From Clavelina lepadiformis (taxonomy: Eukaryota; Chordata; Ascidiacea; Aplousobranchia; Clavelinidae): DNA of 64,000 bases. This document shows positions 52,528 through 64,000 of the stretch, piece after piece. Numbering within the stretch: position 1 is the stretch's first letter; each line of letters begins with the position of its first letter. Made by a program: the position numbers and the translations under genes. Below the pieces are notes generated by a model. The model searched no databases, was not told the DNA's origin, and saw nothing but the letters and a program-made list of their open reading frames with translations. The stretch covers positions 8,310,501 to 8,374,500 of the forward strand of contig NC_135241.1 in NCBI RefSeq assembly GCF_947623445.1, written 5' to 3'.

Positions 52528-54249
52528 AGGTTTTACAGTTGTTCCAAAATCTGTAGGGTGACAGATTTTCCAAGAAACACTTTTACAATATGTGTGATGT
52601 ATAATTTTACACTAAATGTATTTGTGTATATTACAAAAGTACGGTAGCACACAGAAATTACTCAAACTGAATTTTCAGTATTGAATGTATACTACAGTAT
52701 TGTGATCAAAAGGTGTTTGACATGCCATATGTCGCTGATCACTTTTCCTGCATGCGCAGGGTAGCACGTCTATGTATTTTGTTGTGTCTGCTGCTATAAC
52801 TTATTTTAAACATTATGCATGTTTGTTTATATTATATTTATTTTTACCAATGGATTTTGCTTTTTATTTATTCAATATGTATGTCTTGTTTGCCTTTGTG
52901 GTATAGCTGTTGGTTCTTGCCAAATTATTTTAAATTGCACTTTTCGTACTCTCTGTGTATTTATGTTTATTTTTACTTGTTTACTTTATTGTTACTCATA
53001 TCCATAGTTTACTGTCTCTGTCTTAATTCGGATTTAAGTTCAGAAACGTCGATAATAAGTATATGTTCGACTTTGTGTAGAAAAGTGTTGCACTATATCA
53101 TCCCCTTGTTTTCTACCAGGAAACCGTTGATGAAGCAAAATAGATTTTTCCTGTCACATCCTTGTTACAATATACATTCCCTATTAGTACTGTGCATTGC
53201 TAACTTGATATTAGTGATAAATATAAGTGTCCATTTGTTCAGTAGCGAGTACCGTGCTTGAAGTCGATCTTATTTTGCATGTCTTATGCCGGAAGATAAA
53301 AATCATGATAAACTGCTTTCTGAATTACCGATTATACTCTTGGTGCCTACCTGGTTGTTATATGTAGAACGGTTTATTCGTGTTGTGTACTGTGTACTTT
53401 GCTTAGCAAAGTAACTTAAGTGTTCACATCAGCGAAGGCATGGTGACGACTGGCAACACAATGTAAAGCTTTCGAGTGCATGTTTCATTTCAACTTTTTC
53501 TGTATTCGCTTCGCTCGATGTGTGTTCTTCTACGTAAATCGCACGACAGTTTCATAGTTTTAGTGTTCGTTGTGACTGGCTTAGTATGTTAATTAGTATC
53601 ATTCTGTAACCAATTGGTTAAGCTTATTGTAATGGTTCAACAGGATCATACTATCAAACCAATTATTGTGAGAATAATTACATTTGCTCTGTTTATATGC
53701 ATAAGCCGCTCAGTTTCATTTCAATTTGACTGGCTAACTGAAGCAAACTACTTCCCAGAAGTATCATGAATTCCCATAAAAAGGTTCCCAAAGCTCTGGT
53801 TTACGATCTTTTTTGGTACTTTCTCATTTGATATGAAGATACTGAAAACATGATCCATCGCAAACAGTTGGTAACTGAAAGTGTTTTTATAACTTATTAA
53901 TTTCTGCAATAGAGTTCCCACTTGTTGTAGCTTGAATTAGGTAAACGTTAATCAAGTAATAGATTACGATAAGATTGCGGAGTATGTGGTAACTTTTAGT
54001 TCGGCTAGGTTACGAAAGCTTTCATTCTGACTAGGTGACACTTTTCTTTGTGACGTAAACGCTGCCCTACTGTTATTCGAGATGTTAAGCGATAACCGTT
54101 GAGCGCCCAAAGGAAAGCAAAAACCTAAAAAGTCACTAAGGTGTTCGGTTGTGATGCTAAACCAATAGTTATATTTTCAACTCTGGTGACACTTGTAAAC
54201 TTCAATGATCCGGCTCCGTGATCAATTGTGGTATAAATACAGAAGTGGC
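52528..54249. other. Downstream of TTBK; probable 3' UTR, no gene
   Basis: AT-rich. The plus-strand open frame 52815-53261 is rich in Leu, Phe, Tyr and Cys because of T-rich DNA, and I do not call it. No canonical AATAAA was found close behind the TTBK stop. Confidence 0.4.
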
Positions 54250-57200
54250 CAGGACCGGATTAAGCTTTTTATGGGCCTGGGGCTCTATGATAGTCAGAGG
54301 CCTATTTTTTATTCTATTCGTTGTACTAAAAACTAACCACAATTGAAACGAACAACAAATATTAATACATAAACAAAGTACATATTTACTTTGTATGCAC
54401 ACATTCAAATGACGCATTTTCTGGATTTAGACAATGCAAAGCTCTTAATAATGTCATCGGTGTCTATTTTTTGCAAAATGTCGTTTTCGATGCAGAGTAT
54501 AGCTAAGGAATTCAACCTTTTCTGCCTCATAGACGAACGCAAATGATTTTTTACTCTTTTTAGTGCTGAAAATGAGCGCTCGCCAGAGCAATTAGAAATC
54601 ATCAGACAAAGATAAAGCTTGAAAACAACCGATACATTAGGAAATGCATGCGCGAATTCATTTTCATTTATGAACTTAAACATCTGAATTTCTTTGCATT
54701 CACTGTTGAAATGGTGTTGTTTTATCAGTGTAGAAAAATGAATCATCTCCTCAGGCAATGACTCCTCCAGATCATCTGGATAAAATTGAAGTAACAATTT
54801 CGCACTTGCTTCAATTTTGCAGTTAGACATGGTGTTCAATTCTATCAGAAACGAAAACTTTCTTTGGAGACCGTCGTAAGCTTCTAGTCGGGTTTTCATA
54901 GACGAAAGAATTTGGTCAATGATCGGCAGATATGAGTCTACTTTCAATCTGCTCGATGGATCAAGTGATGTGTCTTCAGATTCACCTTCGCTATCCAACC
55001 CTACTTTTCTTCTTTTCTTTCTTGAAATTTCTTCAGTGTAATGATGACAGCCACTTAATGCTTGACCTCTTCCTTCAAATGTTTGAAATTGGGGTCTGAG
55101 AAGTTGAATAAAGTTCTGTAGACCCTGAAGCAAATTCAAGTCATGTTGCTGTCCTGCAGAGCCTGACTCGTCTTATGGAACCGTTCCATTATGCACGACC
55201 ATACCTCGACTAAAATACCAGTTTCAAGCTTTTTCATCGATGAAACAAAACCCCTGGCTGTTTCTTTAGTTTGATATGTTTCATCATTGTCATCAGATAT
55301 TGCCGTCAAGATTTGAAGAACCGCTTGGTAACCTTTTCTTAGTGCATGTAGCGCATCATATCGCGCCTCCCAACGTGTATCAGACAAAGGCTTAATTGTT
55401 GGACATTTAAGTGGTTTCAGTGCATCAACAAGAAGATTCCACCTGTGTGTTGAAGCTGAAAAGAATACATAGAGTCCTTGAACAAACATGAAAAAACGAA
55501 CCGCGGATTGGCAACACTCAGCAGCACATTTTCCCACAAGATTCAAGGAATGTGCTACGCAAGGAATATATTCTGCTTGGTGGTTGCGTTCTTTTATTAT
55601 AGCTTGCATACCTTTATATTTTCCGCTCATGTTAGCAGCGTTGTCATAAGATTTTCCGCGGAGATCTTTCAAACTGATCCCATTGTATTCTATAAACTCC
55701 AAAAGTATATCAGCCAATTGGCGACCAGTGTGTCCAGGGGTGGGCATAAATTTGACAAATCGTTCCACGGGACCATCAAGTAAAACATACCGAAAAATTA
55801 TTGTTAACTGGTCAACATTTGCAATGTCAGGTGTTGAGTCCACGGACACTGAATAATACTTTGCTTGTTTTATTTCGGAAATAATAATATGTAATACTTT
55901 TGTTGCAATTGCGTCAATGAATTCCTCACATACAGTCGATGAGAAATACGAAACGTGTCCCTTGCCTTTGTTCACTCTCTTTTGAATATGCTCAGCAAGG
56001 AAAGTATCGTATTCTGCCAACAACTCCAAAATTCCAAGGAAGTTACCGTTTTGTGAAGAACCAACCCTCTCACTACTTCCGCGGAAGGCCAGCCCTCTGG
56101 ATGATAGGAATTTTATCACGCTTAAAACTCGAGCTAATACTTTGCACCAATATTTTCTGTCAGATTCTTTTTGCTTTTCCAAATCTTTGCAAATGCTTCC
56201 TTTTTTTGCTCTTCGAAAGAAATATGTTGAAAGATAACTTAAGTGTTTGTTAGAAGATTCGTGCATGGCCAGGTCGCGTGGTGCATGTTTCCAGTCGCCA
56301 TAACCAACTGATGCCAGCTGCAGCATGATTTTCTCAGAATCAGACGCAAAAAGTTTGCAAAAAAAGCAGTAAAGTTTCTTGGTTGAAGGCGAATAGCACA
56401 ACCATTCGCGTTTCACTATTTCGCCGTTCAATTGTTCTCGCCAAAATAGCGATTTAGAACAACGCCGTTTAAATTTATCGCCAGTAATACGTGTCTCTGA
56501 AGTTGAAAAATCTGCATCAAGATGTTGAAATTCTAAACTTCCTATTTGACAGCAGTAATCTCTCAGCTGGTCAGAAATTCCTCCCCAGCATCCAACATCC
56601 ATGTCGTGTTGAATAGTTTCTTTTACCCCATGTGTTTCATCCTCAGCAACATTAGATGACTTGGTTTTTAAATTTGGTTCCAATGAAACAATATTTATAT
56701 GTGGCTCTGCAATACAGTCACTCGAAGTAGATGGTCGCAAAGCAGTTGCATTAGGCCTACAGGACGTCGTTTCTGCAATGTTGCTTTTCGGTTCGCTTAC
56801 AACATCAAAAAAATCAGTCACTTTTTTTGAACCTGCTACAACTTTTTTCAATTTAGCTTCTGCTTCTCTTCTAGATTTCTCCTTTTCCCAACCGCTTTTA
56901 TACTTCTTCATTTTTATTTTTAAATTAATTTAGCCAAGCTAAAAACAAAACAACTAAAAACAATATGTTGCTATACTCTAGCCTAGACTATAGCAACAGC
57001 TACTCTAGCTACGCCTAGGCCCTAGAGTATCTAGGCGAGCTAGATTTAGATGACCCTATAGTGGTCTTTCGCTACTGCCTGCATGCGCAATATTGTTATG
57101 TGCGTTATTGCGAAATAAACTTGACTTGACTTGGCTACTAACAATCCTGCCTAACAGCCGAGAAAAAGCGATTGTTGCGTCATACTGACCAGGTTGGGTT

Positions 57201-57356
57201 TTACAGTGCATGGACTGTGTTTTCAATAATAGCTGGGAGATTTGTATTAGCCTAGGCTACCTTAGTTGTTTCATTGACTTAGTGCAGTGGTGGGCCTATA
57301 TTTGGGTGTGGACCTGGGGCTGCAGCCCCATCAGCCCCCGCCTTAATCCGGCCCTG
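54250..57356 (-). mobile_element. hAT transposon, near-complete (3107 bp)
   Basis: The left end CAGGACCGGATTAAGC and the inverse of the right end CAGGGCCGGATTAAGG are flanked by a perfect 8-bp duplication GAAGTGGC (54242-54249 and 57357-57364). The interior encodes a hAT transposase on the minus strand with one frame break. Perfect target duplication and long frames point to recent insertion. Confidence 0.95.
54405..56911 (-). pseudogene. hAT transposase (ZMYM1-like), one frameshift
   Basis: Two minus-strand frames, 56911-55136 (591 residues from ATG) and 55139-54405 (244 residues), overlap by 4 bp and join into one protein of about 835 residues. Order of parts: basic N-terminus; TTF-type zinc finger (WLCYSPSTKKLYCFFCKLF ... 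HESSNKHLSYL); catalytic Asp in YSVSVDSTPD; second Asp in GKSYDNAANMSGKYKGMQ; PCVAHSLNLVGK; and the C-terminal hAT dimerisation region with Glu in SNCSGERSFSALKRVKNHLR and SLAILCIEND. The break lies near 55140: frame 1 stops just after LQDSNM, and frame 2 has no ATG there. A single-base indel, either real or a sequencing error, is the simplest cause. Similar transposases have been domesticated in vertebrates as ZMYM1-like proteins, but the intact transposon ends argue against that here. Confidence 0.93.
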
Positions 57357-57364
57357 GAAGTGGC

Positions 57365-58660
57365 AGACCAACGTTGGCGCCGTAGCTGAGTAAACAATTA
57401 TCCCTTATGCTGCACAACCGTAGTATCGCCACGAAATACAAAACAGAGTTACAAGCACGCTTCACTGAGACACAGTCCACCCCGTATAGGACGTGACATA
57501 TAAAAGAGTGAAAATATTTGCAATTAAGCTGCAAGTTTTTGTTGTGCACAAATTCCGCCAACCACTGTTAGGCGTCAGAGGCGCATGGTTGAAAGTGTTG
57601 TAACGAAATGCTTTCCTGGCATATATTTATAAACCTAAATCTATAAAACACCATTAACCAGTGACGCAAGAATGTTTTCATAATTTAATAGTTTTAAATG
57701 TCTAGTACTCTAGTAGCTGTGGTTCAGCCTTTTCCAGACTTCTCTGTGTTTCATATATTGCTCAAGCTGCCAATCAGAGTTACATTTTGGCTGATTGATA
57801 GAAGAGAAGACCAATGAAATTTTATGATGAAGTTTATTTGCTTGTTGTATGTTTTTTTCTCCTTAAATTAAGTTAAAAATAAACTTAACAGATGCCGGTA
57901 AGACTTTTTACGTAATCCAGTTTTGGGTTCTCTAAAACAAAGCGGTTAGCTGCTGTAATTCATTCGATGTTAATTTTACTCATCTAAACCAAACTCAGCC
58001 TGCACAACGCAGCCACTAGCGGCACTATCTTGTATTTAGTTTAATTTTGTTCGTTGGTTTTGCCTTCGCGTTGCTAATGTGTGCGGTTAAATAGTTTGCC
58101 GTTACTTGGTACGCTAGACTGCTCCATGCAATCAATAAAAGTTGCATTCATTGGTGGTTTACACTGTATGAATGGTTCAGCTGTCAAAAATCCACATATG
58201 TCTACAGTATGTGTTTTTACACGTGTCAATATATTTCCAGTCCATAGGAAATTACCATGGGACTAAAATATAGCCTAATTGTAACGGTTGTCTAGCCTAG
58301 TTGTTGGCCAGTGATTTTGAAAATTCTGTCTTTTACCGTAGTTTTACCATTTTACGATTTCGGTCAAGCTAAGCTGCTGCTAATGTTATTAAACTCTTCT
58401 GTTTTGAATTTTAAATAAAAATTGCTTTGTAGATTATTTTGATTGCTTTAAATTTTACTTATACTTACTTACACTAGCCTATAGCAAGGCCAAGGATCAA
58501 CAGTAAAAAGCTTTAGGCCTATGCTGTTCTGTGGACATATTAAGACAGTTTAGTACCGATATTTAAAGTTTGTAGAAAGACTTTCAAAGTAGCCACTGTC
58601 TTTAAGCTTTAGTTTACATTTGAATGTGCTCATTTAGCCAAAGTGAGCGCTGCCAAGTGA
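57365..58660. other. Upstream region of DNAAF8-like gene; no gene seen
   Basis: Contains the presumed promoter and 5' UTR of the next gene. A possible acceptor, 'ctcatttag', lies about 25 bp before its ATG. No other coding region recognised. Confidence 0.4.
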
Positions 58661-61600
58661 ATGGAAAAAGAAATGGAGGCGTATGACAGTCCAAATTATG
58701 AAACTTCACAAGAAGGTTGGTGATTTAAACTCTAAAAAATATGGGTTGCTTGGTAAAACATGGTAAAACATCACTTCAACAAACTGAAATCTAGACTGAA
58801 ATGTATGGCCGGGTTAAAGAGCAAATCTTACATAAAAAACTAAAACTTTAGGTGAGCTTGATTGTTCAGACCACAGAGTATGTCTCGTTCACACCAGAGA
58901 TTCTTTTGGTGCAAAACAGTTTGAACACAGGCCGACAAATTGATTAAATTTTCCACGTTAAAATATCCTTACATCTACTCACTAATTTGTGTAGTTTTAT
59001 CAAAGGAAGCGTTTATGAATTCTATCTGGTAGTAAAAAATGTACAGTTTCTGACAAATAGTTAGGTTTTTTTTCTAAGACATAAAAGTGGCCCAAAAATG
59101 TTTAGGCTAAAGTATCTAGCCTTGTGAAAAAATTTAGTACTCAATAACACACCATTTTTCACACTATGTACCCTTGCTACACCCTGGCATTTGCTTTTGT
59201 TCACCAGAGATCTTGTTAAAACTGCCATAGTATGCAGGTCCATTGACAGTGTTTTTTGTGGTTTGTGACAGTGTTTACAATATAAGTAGCTTGCACGAAG
59301 CTGTGCTTAAGCTTATAGCTTTGTATGAAGCTGTGTTTTTAACTTGAAAATGTTTAACTATTTTAGAGTCCAGGGAACACTTTGCAAATTGGAACTCTAT
59401 AATATCAAGTGTAAAAGACAATCTTCCAACCCTTGAGTCTGAATCAGAAGTATATACAATAGGCTATAATTGTTTTTAACGTAGAGTTAAAAATTGTTGA
59501 ATATCGATAATCACGTATATAAATATTTTTTGTATAACTGACATATATTGTGCTATCATAAGTATCATTCAGTGTTTTAGTAATGTGCTTCAAATATGTG
59601 AGATAAAGGAGCGAAATCATGGATAATAATTTATTATATGTTACCCTTTAAATTTCAAAGTGTTTTATGCAAGTAGGTATTTGTGTTTAGTTTGATTATT
59701 TTCAGTTGACAACTCAATGCCATTTTATTTTTTTTGTAGGTAAGCTCGCTCACTGAAGATAGTGACACCGAAAATTTTATTTTTCAAAGGCACACGCCAG
59801 CCATCGATTCCTTTCCCTTTTTAGCAAGCTCCAAAAACTGTATACCTCAAACAGAAGCTTGTGTAATAGGTACGATAGCATCACTGCATAGAAACTTATA
59901 ATATGAAAGAAGTATGGCTAAGTTTGCTCACAACTATCGCAATCACAGAATAGTTTTTCTTCAAAATTTCTGGTCTTACTTTCCTTGAATAATAAAAATC
60001 GTACGGGAGGGAGGGAGGAGTAAATGTACCATACTTACATAACGAACAAGAATGAATCTTGTAATTCTGGTTGTTGAACAAATCCAAACACTGTGTATAA
60101 TGCACGGTTTACAACCACACCAGAAAATGCCTTTTTTAAAGTTACTACATGAAAAAGCTCTTGACTGGTTTCTTATCATTTCTATTAAGCTATGAGAGGA
60201 GCATTCGTTTAATAGATTTTCAAATAATAACTTTAGTCGCTTATTACATTCAATTTACTTTGAAATAGAATATTTACATAAAAATCACTTGGTTGGTTAA
60301 TAAATGCATAAATTTGCAAGATATTGGCAAAAGCGTTTTTTGATTTATAAAAAATTTTATTTTGTATATGGACTTTAAATCCTATCTTGATGCTGATTTC
60401 AGAATGTTTGTGATTGTGAACAAGCAACAGGCTTATCCAAATTAAAACTGTTATTATCGTGTGTGTGAAACTCATGCTTAGTCTGTGTTTTAGTCAGAGG
60501 GAAACTTGCCTGTTAGTTTAAATTTAGCAAACAAGTCATATTGCTTTGTTTAGAAAATTTAGCCATTTTTGGTGCTTTGATTTTTAAATTTACTTCTTAT
60601 TAAATTATGTATTCATTGTTAATCTTACATTCAAGTGAATCTTACAGTGCTTGTAAATTGGTCTTCATCAAATAAGTGTAAAATATGGATTGTATCATAG
60701 CTGAATTTCTTGTGTTGTCTAAATCAGTTTTCTCATAGTAAACTAACTTCCATTAGCCAATAAGCAACTTTGAAATTAACTTTGTTTCATTATAAATCTT
60801 CTTTATTAAAATGTTCAGCCATTTATTTTCATGATTTAGATAATAAAAGTTCAACCAATGAGGCTTCAACATCACTGTTGTTTCAACGCTTAGACTGCAA
60901 AGCTCCTCAGCGAGATATACCTGATGGTAAATTTCAAGCTTTTAGTTTTTAGCAAGATGGTCATGTTGGCACCGGTAGTAACTTCACTAAACTTGTGCTT
61001 GTTTTCTCCAACATAATTTCACCAAGCATTGATAACAATCACATAACCCATTGTAACCTACCAAGTCCATACATACACCCTGCATTTTCAACATGTTTTT
61101 GTGGGTTTATTTCAAAATTTTGCCTAAATCCCTAAAGATTTCAATGTATTAATTGCTTCTTTTGTTTTTTTTATTGTTACACAATTTAATTCTACAGACC
61201 TCAATATTCATGATTTGGAGTTACCAATTTATGATGGCTGTGATGGAAAATCAAGATTGTATAAAGACATTAATGGCAATAATATTTCATTGGCATGCCA
61301 TATACCCGCAGGCTGCAAAGAACCAGTTTTAGTAAAGGATAGTTTACCCATTTTAATTGACCCATTTTCTAATGAAGAAACAAGTAGCACCAAGGAAACG
61401 CTGGAAACATCTTTCTCACAACCATCCATGTTATCTCTGCAGGTTTGTTAATAAACTGAATAAAACTGAAAAGGTCTGGTATATGCCAAGTAAAATTTCA
61501 TTTTTGCTTTCACTTTAGTTGTTTTCCGAAGTAATTAGCTTGACATAACCTGTAAAATGTGTTTATGCACAATTGTGTATAGGACAAAATGAATGAAAAA

Positions 61601-63326
61601 TTTTTAAATGATTTTGTTAGATTTTAGACAAGTATGATTTGGATGATGTGTTGGAAAGTTTTCAGTCAGATGCTTCATGCGGTGGTGCTACTGTCAAAGG
61701 ATCTTTGAATTCAAGTATGCTTTGAATTGTTTGTTATGAAAACATTGAAAAATGTTAGAGTTGCCATTTTTAATGAACAGGTTCTTTTGTCGAAAATGAA
61801 GACACCTCATCCCATTTGATGAACGATCTTGTCAGTCTTAGTGTTTCTCAGTCAGGAGGAAGTATAAAATCAAAGCCAATAGAAGACAAAAGTAAAATTG
61901 ATGTTAAAGAAAGTAAGCATTTTTTTGAATCAGACCAGTCTCAGAAAAAAGCGGGACGGACTTACAAAACATGTGGAGTGAGCACTGGTAAAGCAATTGT
62001 CTGTTTTAAATGCTCATTGCTTACTTTATATTATATCTTGTTTTGAATATATTTATAGTTTTTGTCTTTACAATTTTTGCTGGATACGTTATAACAGGGA
62101 TGCATTTTTAGAATCAAAGGCGATGAAAACATCTTCTTGTGGAGTTACTGCTAATCTGCCCGTGGTTCAACCCAGTATCCCCTGCGGTAATTAAATTATA
62201 CTTGAAATTACGCATGTCAAATGGTTCGACATTTGCTTGGATGTTAGGACATTTACTAGCCATATTTTTGAAATGAATAATTTGAAATATCAAAACTACT
62301 GCTGCTATTGTACTGAATAAACCTGATGAATCAAAAGTTTTAAAAAATTTTGTCACAGTGCTCGCCTTTCTTTTCATTTTAGGCTGCGTTAACAAAACGT
62401 CCCCTATTCAAACCGGTTTGGCACCGTATTTTAAACATTTTATTGCAGATGTCATGGAATAATGCCAGAGCTATCACGCAGTACTAAAGTGAGGTCCAGT
62501 CAGCATCATTGAAAATGGTGTTAAATATGTAAATTTTGAAAAAAAATTGCAAAATAGAAAAGTGTTGTGAGCTGTACCTAAGCTCAAGAAAGCCTGCCTT
62601 TAACATGCTTGCCTTAATCTTTCTAGCAAATAGTTAAAAGGTATTCTGAAACAAATTTCCATATTTTTAGGGCTTTCCTGGTCTGAACCCACAACTATTT
62701 ATTTGGATTTGCGACACACCGGTCAAAGTCAAGGAACAGCTAATCCTCCTCCTGAAAAGGTTAGTGCATTTTCTTGTGACATTCAGAATTGATGTCGTAA
62801 GGTGTGATATCTTAATGTACCAATAAAACAACTTTACAATATTTGAGTTTATAACAAATTGTTGCTTGGTAAGTTAGGTCATAAGATTCATAGTTTAGGT
62901 TTTTTTTAGTTACTGGTACCCATGCCAGTGTCGGGATTGATTATTGAGAGTTTTTGTTGTCATAACTCATTCACATTAAGTCTTCAGTTTGTTGTGTATA
63001 AGTGAACTTAGCTTCATATCATCTTTTATAATTTATAGCCAAATATCGTGTTGGATGAAAAAGGCATGGAAAAACATCATTTGCCCCATGCTAGGCACAC
63101 ACCTTTTACGCATTCAAAATCCAATCTGCAAGCATTAAAGTTAGTGTATTTCAAAATAATTTGTATATAAAGCAGTTAATTTTGCTGTATATTTCCACAT
63201 GAATCAGGTTGTCAAATTAGAACCATGTTTTTGTCTCTTGGAAATGCTTCTAGAATTGACGATGTGAGTGATGAAGAAAGTGATGAAGATGACTTTAAAA
63301 AATGGAAGATGCTTCGAAATAAGTAA
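58661..63326 (+). CDS. DNAAF8: Dynein axonemal assembly factor 8-like protein (C16orf71)
   Basis: Probable orthologue of DNAAF8/C16orf71, a cytoplasmic factor for outer-arm dynein assembly in motile cilia. Exons: 58661-58715, 59367-59449, 59740-59869, 60819-60926, 61198-61442, 61621-61714, 61781-61987, 62112-62186, then less certain 62389-62398 or longer and 62449-62491, then 62671-62759, 63039-63139, 63254-63326. The match rests on remembered family motifs in the right order. The N-terminus has WNSIISSVKDNLPTLESESE, then DSDTENFIFQR. The centre has LQILDKYDLDDVLESF. The C-terminal part has EPTTIYLDLR, followed by acidic VSDEESDEDDFKKW. The exon 9-10 junction is unresolved: read-through meets a stop, and the best-looking splice pairs would leave introns of only 23-50 nt. 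The last exon ends at a TAA overlapping a good donor (gtaagg), so the gene may continue beyond the window. The protein is mostly disordered. Confidence 0.72.
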
Positions 63327-64000
63327 GGCAGCTAACTCTAGATGTTTAAGATGTTCACTTTAACATGTTATATTGCTGAAATTTAATTTGGAACATTTAG
63401 ATGTACAATGTTTACCATGCCTCTCGTAAAAAATGATAACTTAAAGTGCAACTGTACCACTAAAACAAGTTGGTCTTAAAAGTAATAATTGTGTAATTAA
63501 CGTTTTCACAAGTCATTCAACCCAAAAACTCTTCCAGTAAGGAGAAATCAATTTTTGTATTTCGCATTTTTTGCATTTATCAATTCTTGGAGCAATTTGT
63601 GACAAGAAAACTCGTAAGTTAGACTCTACGGCAAGTCTGAACCTCCAGTGCAGTCATCACGGTCTCCCAGGTGTCCGCAGACCCCAGTTTGGGAAACCCT
63701 GGGTTAGATTACTACTACTGCATATCGGTATGCCAACCATGTTAGCCTACAGGCCATACCGCCTACATATGATACTATGATCAAGCCTGTCGATTAGTAT
63801 AACACTACGGTCTGTATTTCATGGCAGGAGTACACCCGAGATTTTTTGGCTAAAACGATGTATTGTACACTTGTATCGCCTAGGCTAGAGTAAAACAGTA
63901 AAAACATCTTAAGTCTCCAAAAAGCGAGAAAAATGACTTTCCCCTTTCTATTCTGCTACGAAATGATTTAGTCACTAGTTACGGTGCACACTTTGCTGGT
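63327..64000. other. Window end; hAT fragment
   Basis: No further exon could be placed. Sequence ending at about 63704 inverts to CAGGGTTTCCCAAACTGGGG, a hAT-type end, without a visible partner. No AATAAA follows the DNAAF8-like stop, which fits either a longer transcript or further exons beyond the window. Confidence 0.45.

Noticed and set aside
52815..53261. 148-residue plus-strand frame with hydrophobic stretches
   Set aside because: Composition follows T-rich DNA. It has no domain or splice support and lies just after the TTBK stop, so it is probably 3' UTR or spacer.

Overview
The window is nuclear DNA of an invertebrate animal: AT-rich, with spliced genes (GT-AG introns) set among many small DNA transposons and decayed retroposons. 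Gene content (tau-tubulin kinase, a ciliary dynein assembly factor resembling DNAAF8, a secreted CUB protein, type-B carboxylesterases, proteasome subunit Rpt2) and compact spacing fit a deuterostome. An ascidian tunicate is my best guess, but this is inference and nothing here proves it.

Layout. 1-3 kb: repeats only, with a perfectly duplicated 218-bp block. 3.2-7.9 kb (+): complete PSMC1/Rpt2, whose first intron holds nested transposons. 8.1-11.7 kb (-): intact carboxylesterase/cholinesterase-like gene, tail-to-tail with PSMC1. 12.6-13.0 kb: exon 8-10 remnant of another esterase copy. 13.6-18.5 kb: tRNA-derived SINE and a dead L1/Tx1-type LINE split by a pogo/Tigger-like transposon. 19.4-24.0 kb (-): second esterase with the same ten-exon plan but a one-base frameshift. 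24.6-26.1 kb: hAT MITE and a second LINE fragment. 27.8-30.4 kb (-): secreted three-CUB protein with a fold-back-like repeat element in an intron. 30.4-39.1 kb: gene-poor, with a dispersed repeat family, hAT MITEs and a SINE. 39.4-52.5 kb (+): complete 20-exon tau-tubulin kinase gene. 54.2-57.4 kb: 3.1-kb hAT transposon with nearly full-length transposase. 58.7-63.3 kb (+): gene resembling DNAAF8 (C16orf71), possibly running past the window.

The host genes share no obvious pathway. PSMC1 is housekeeping, TTBK is a CK1-superfamily kinase, and the DNAAF8-like product would act in ciliated cells. The esterase cluster is a local family expansion: one intact gene, one frameshifted gene, one remnant, and an apparent gene-conversion tract in exon 2.

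The rest is mostly transposon biology. Seven hAT-type insertions have exact or 7/8 matching 8-bp target duplications, four elements are pogo/Tigger-like, and there is one mariner-like stub. I found no wholly new multi-gene system. The best leads are the exon-2 conversion tract, the array-bearing fold-back element, the Rpt2 substitution in a highly conserved AAA motif, and the DNAAF8-like gene. All exon borders were set by eye from splice consensus, reading phase and remembered family sequences; no database search was run.
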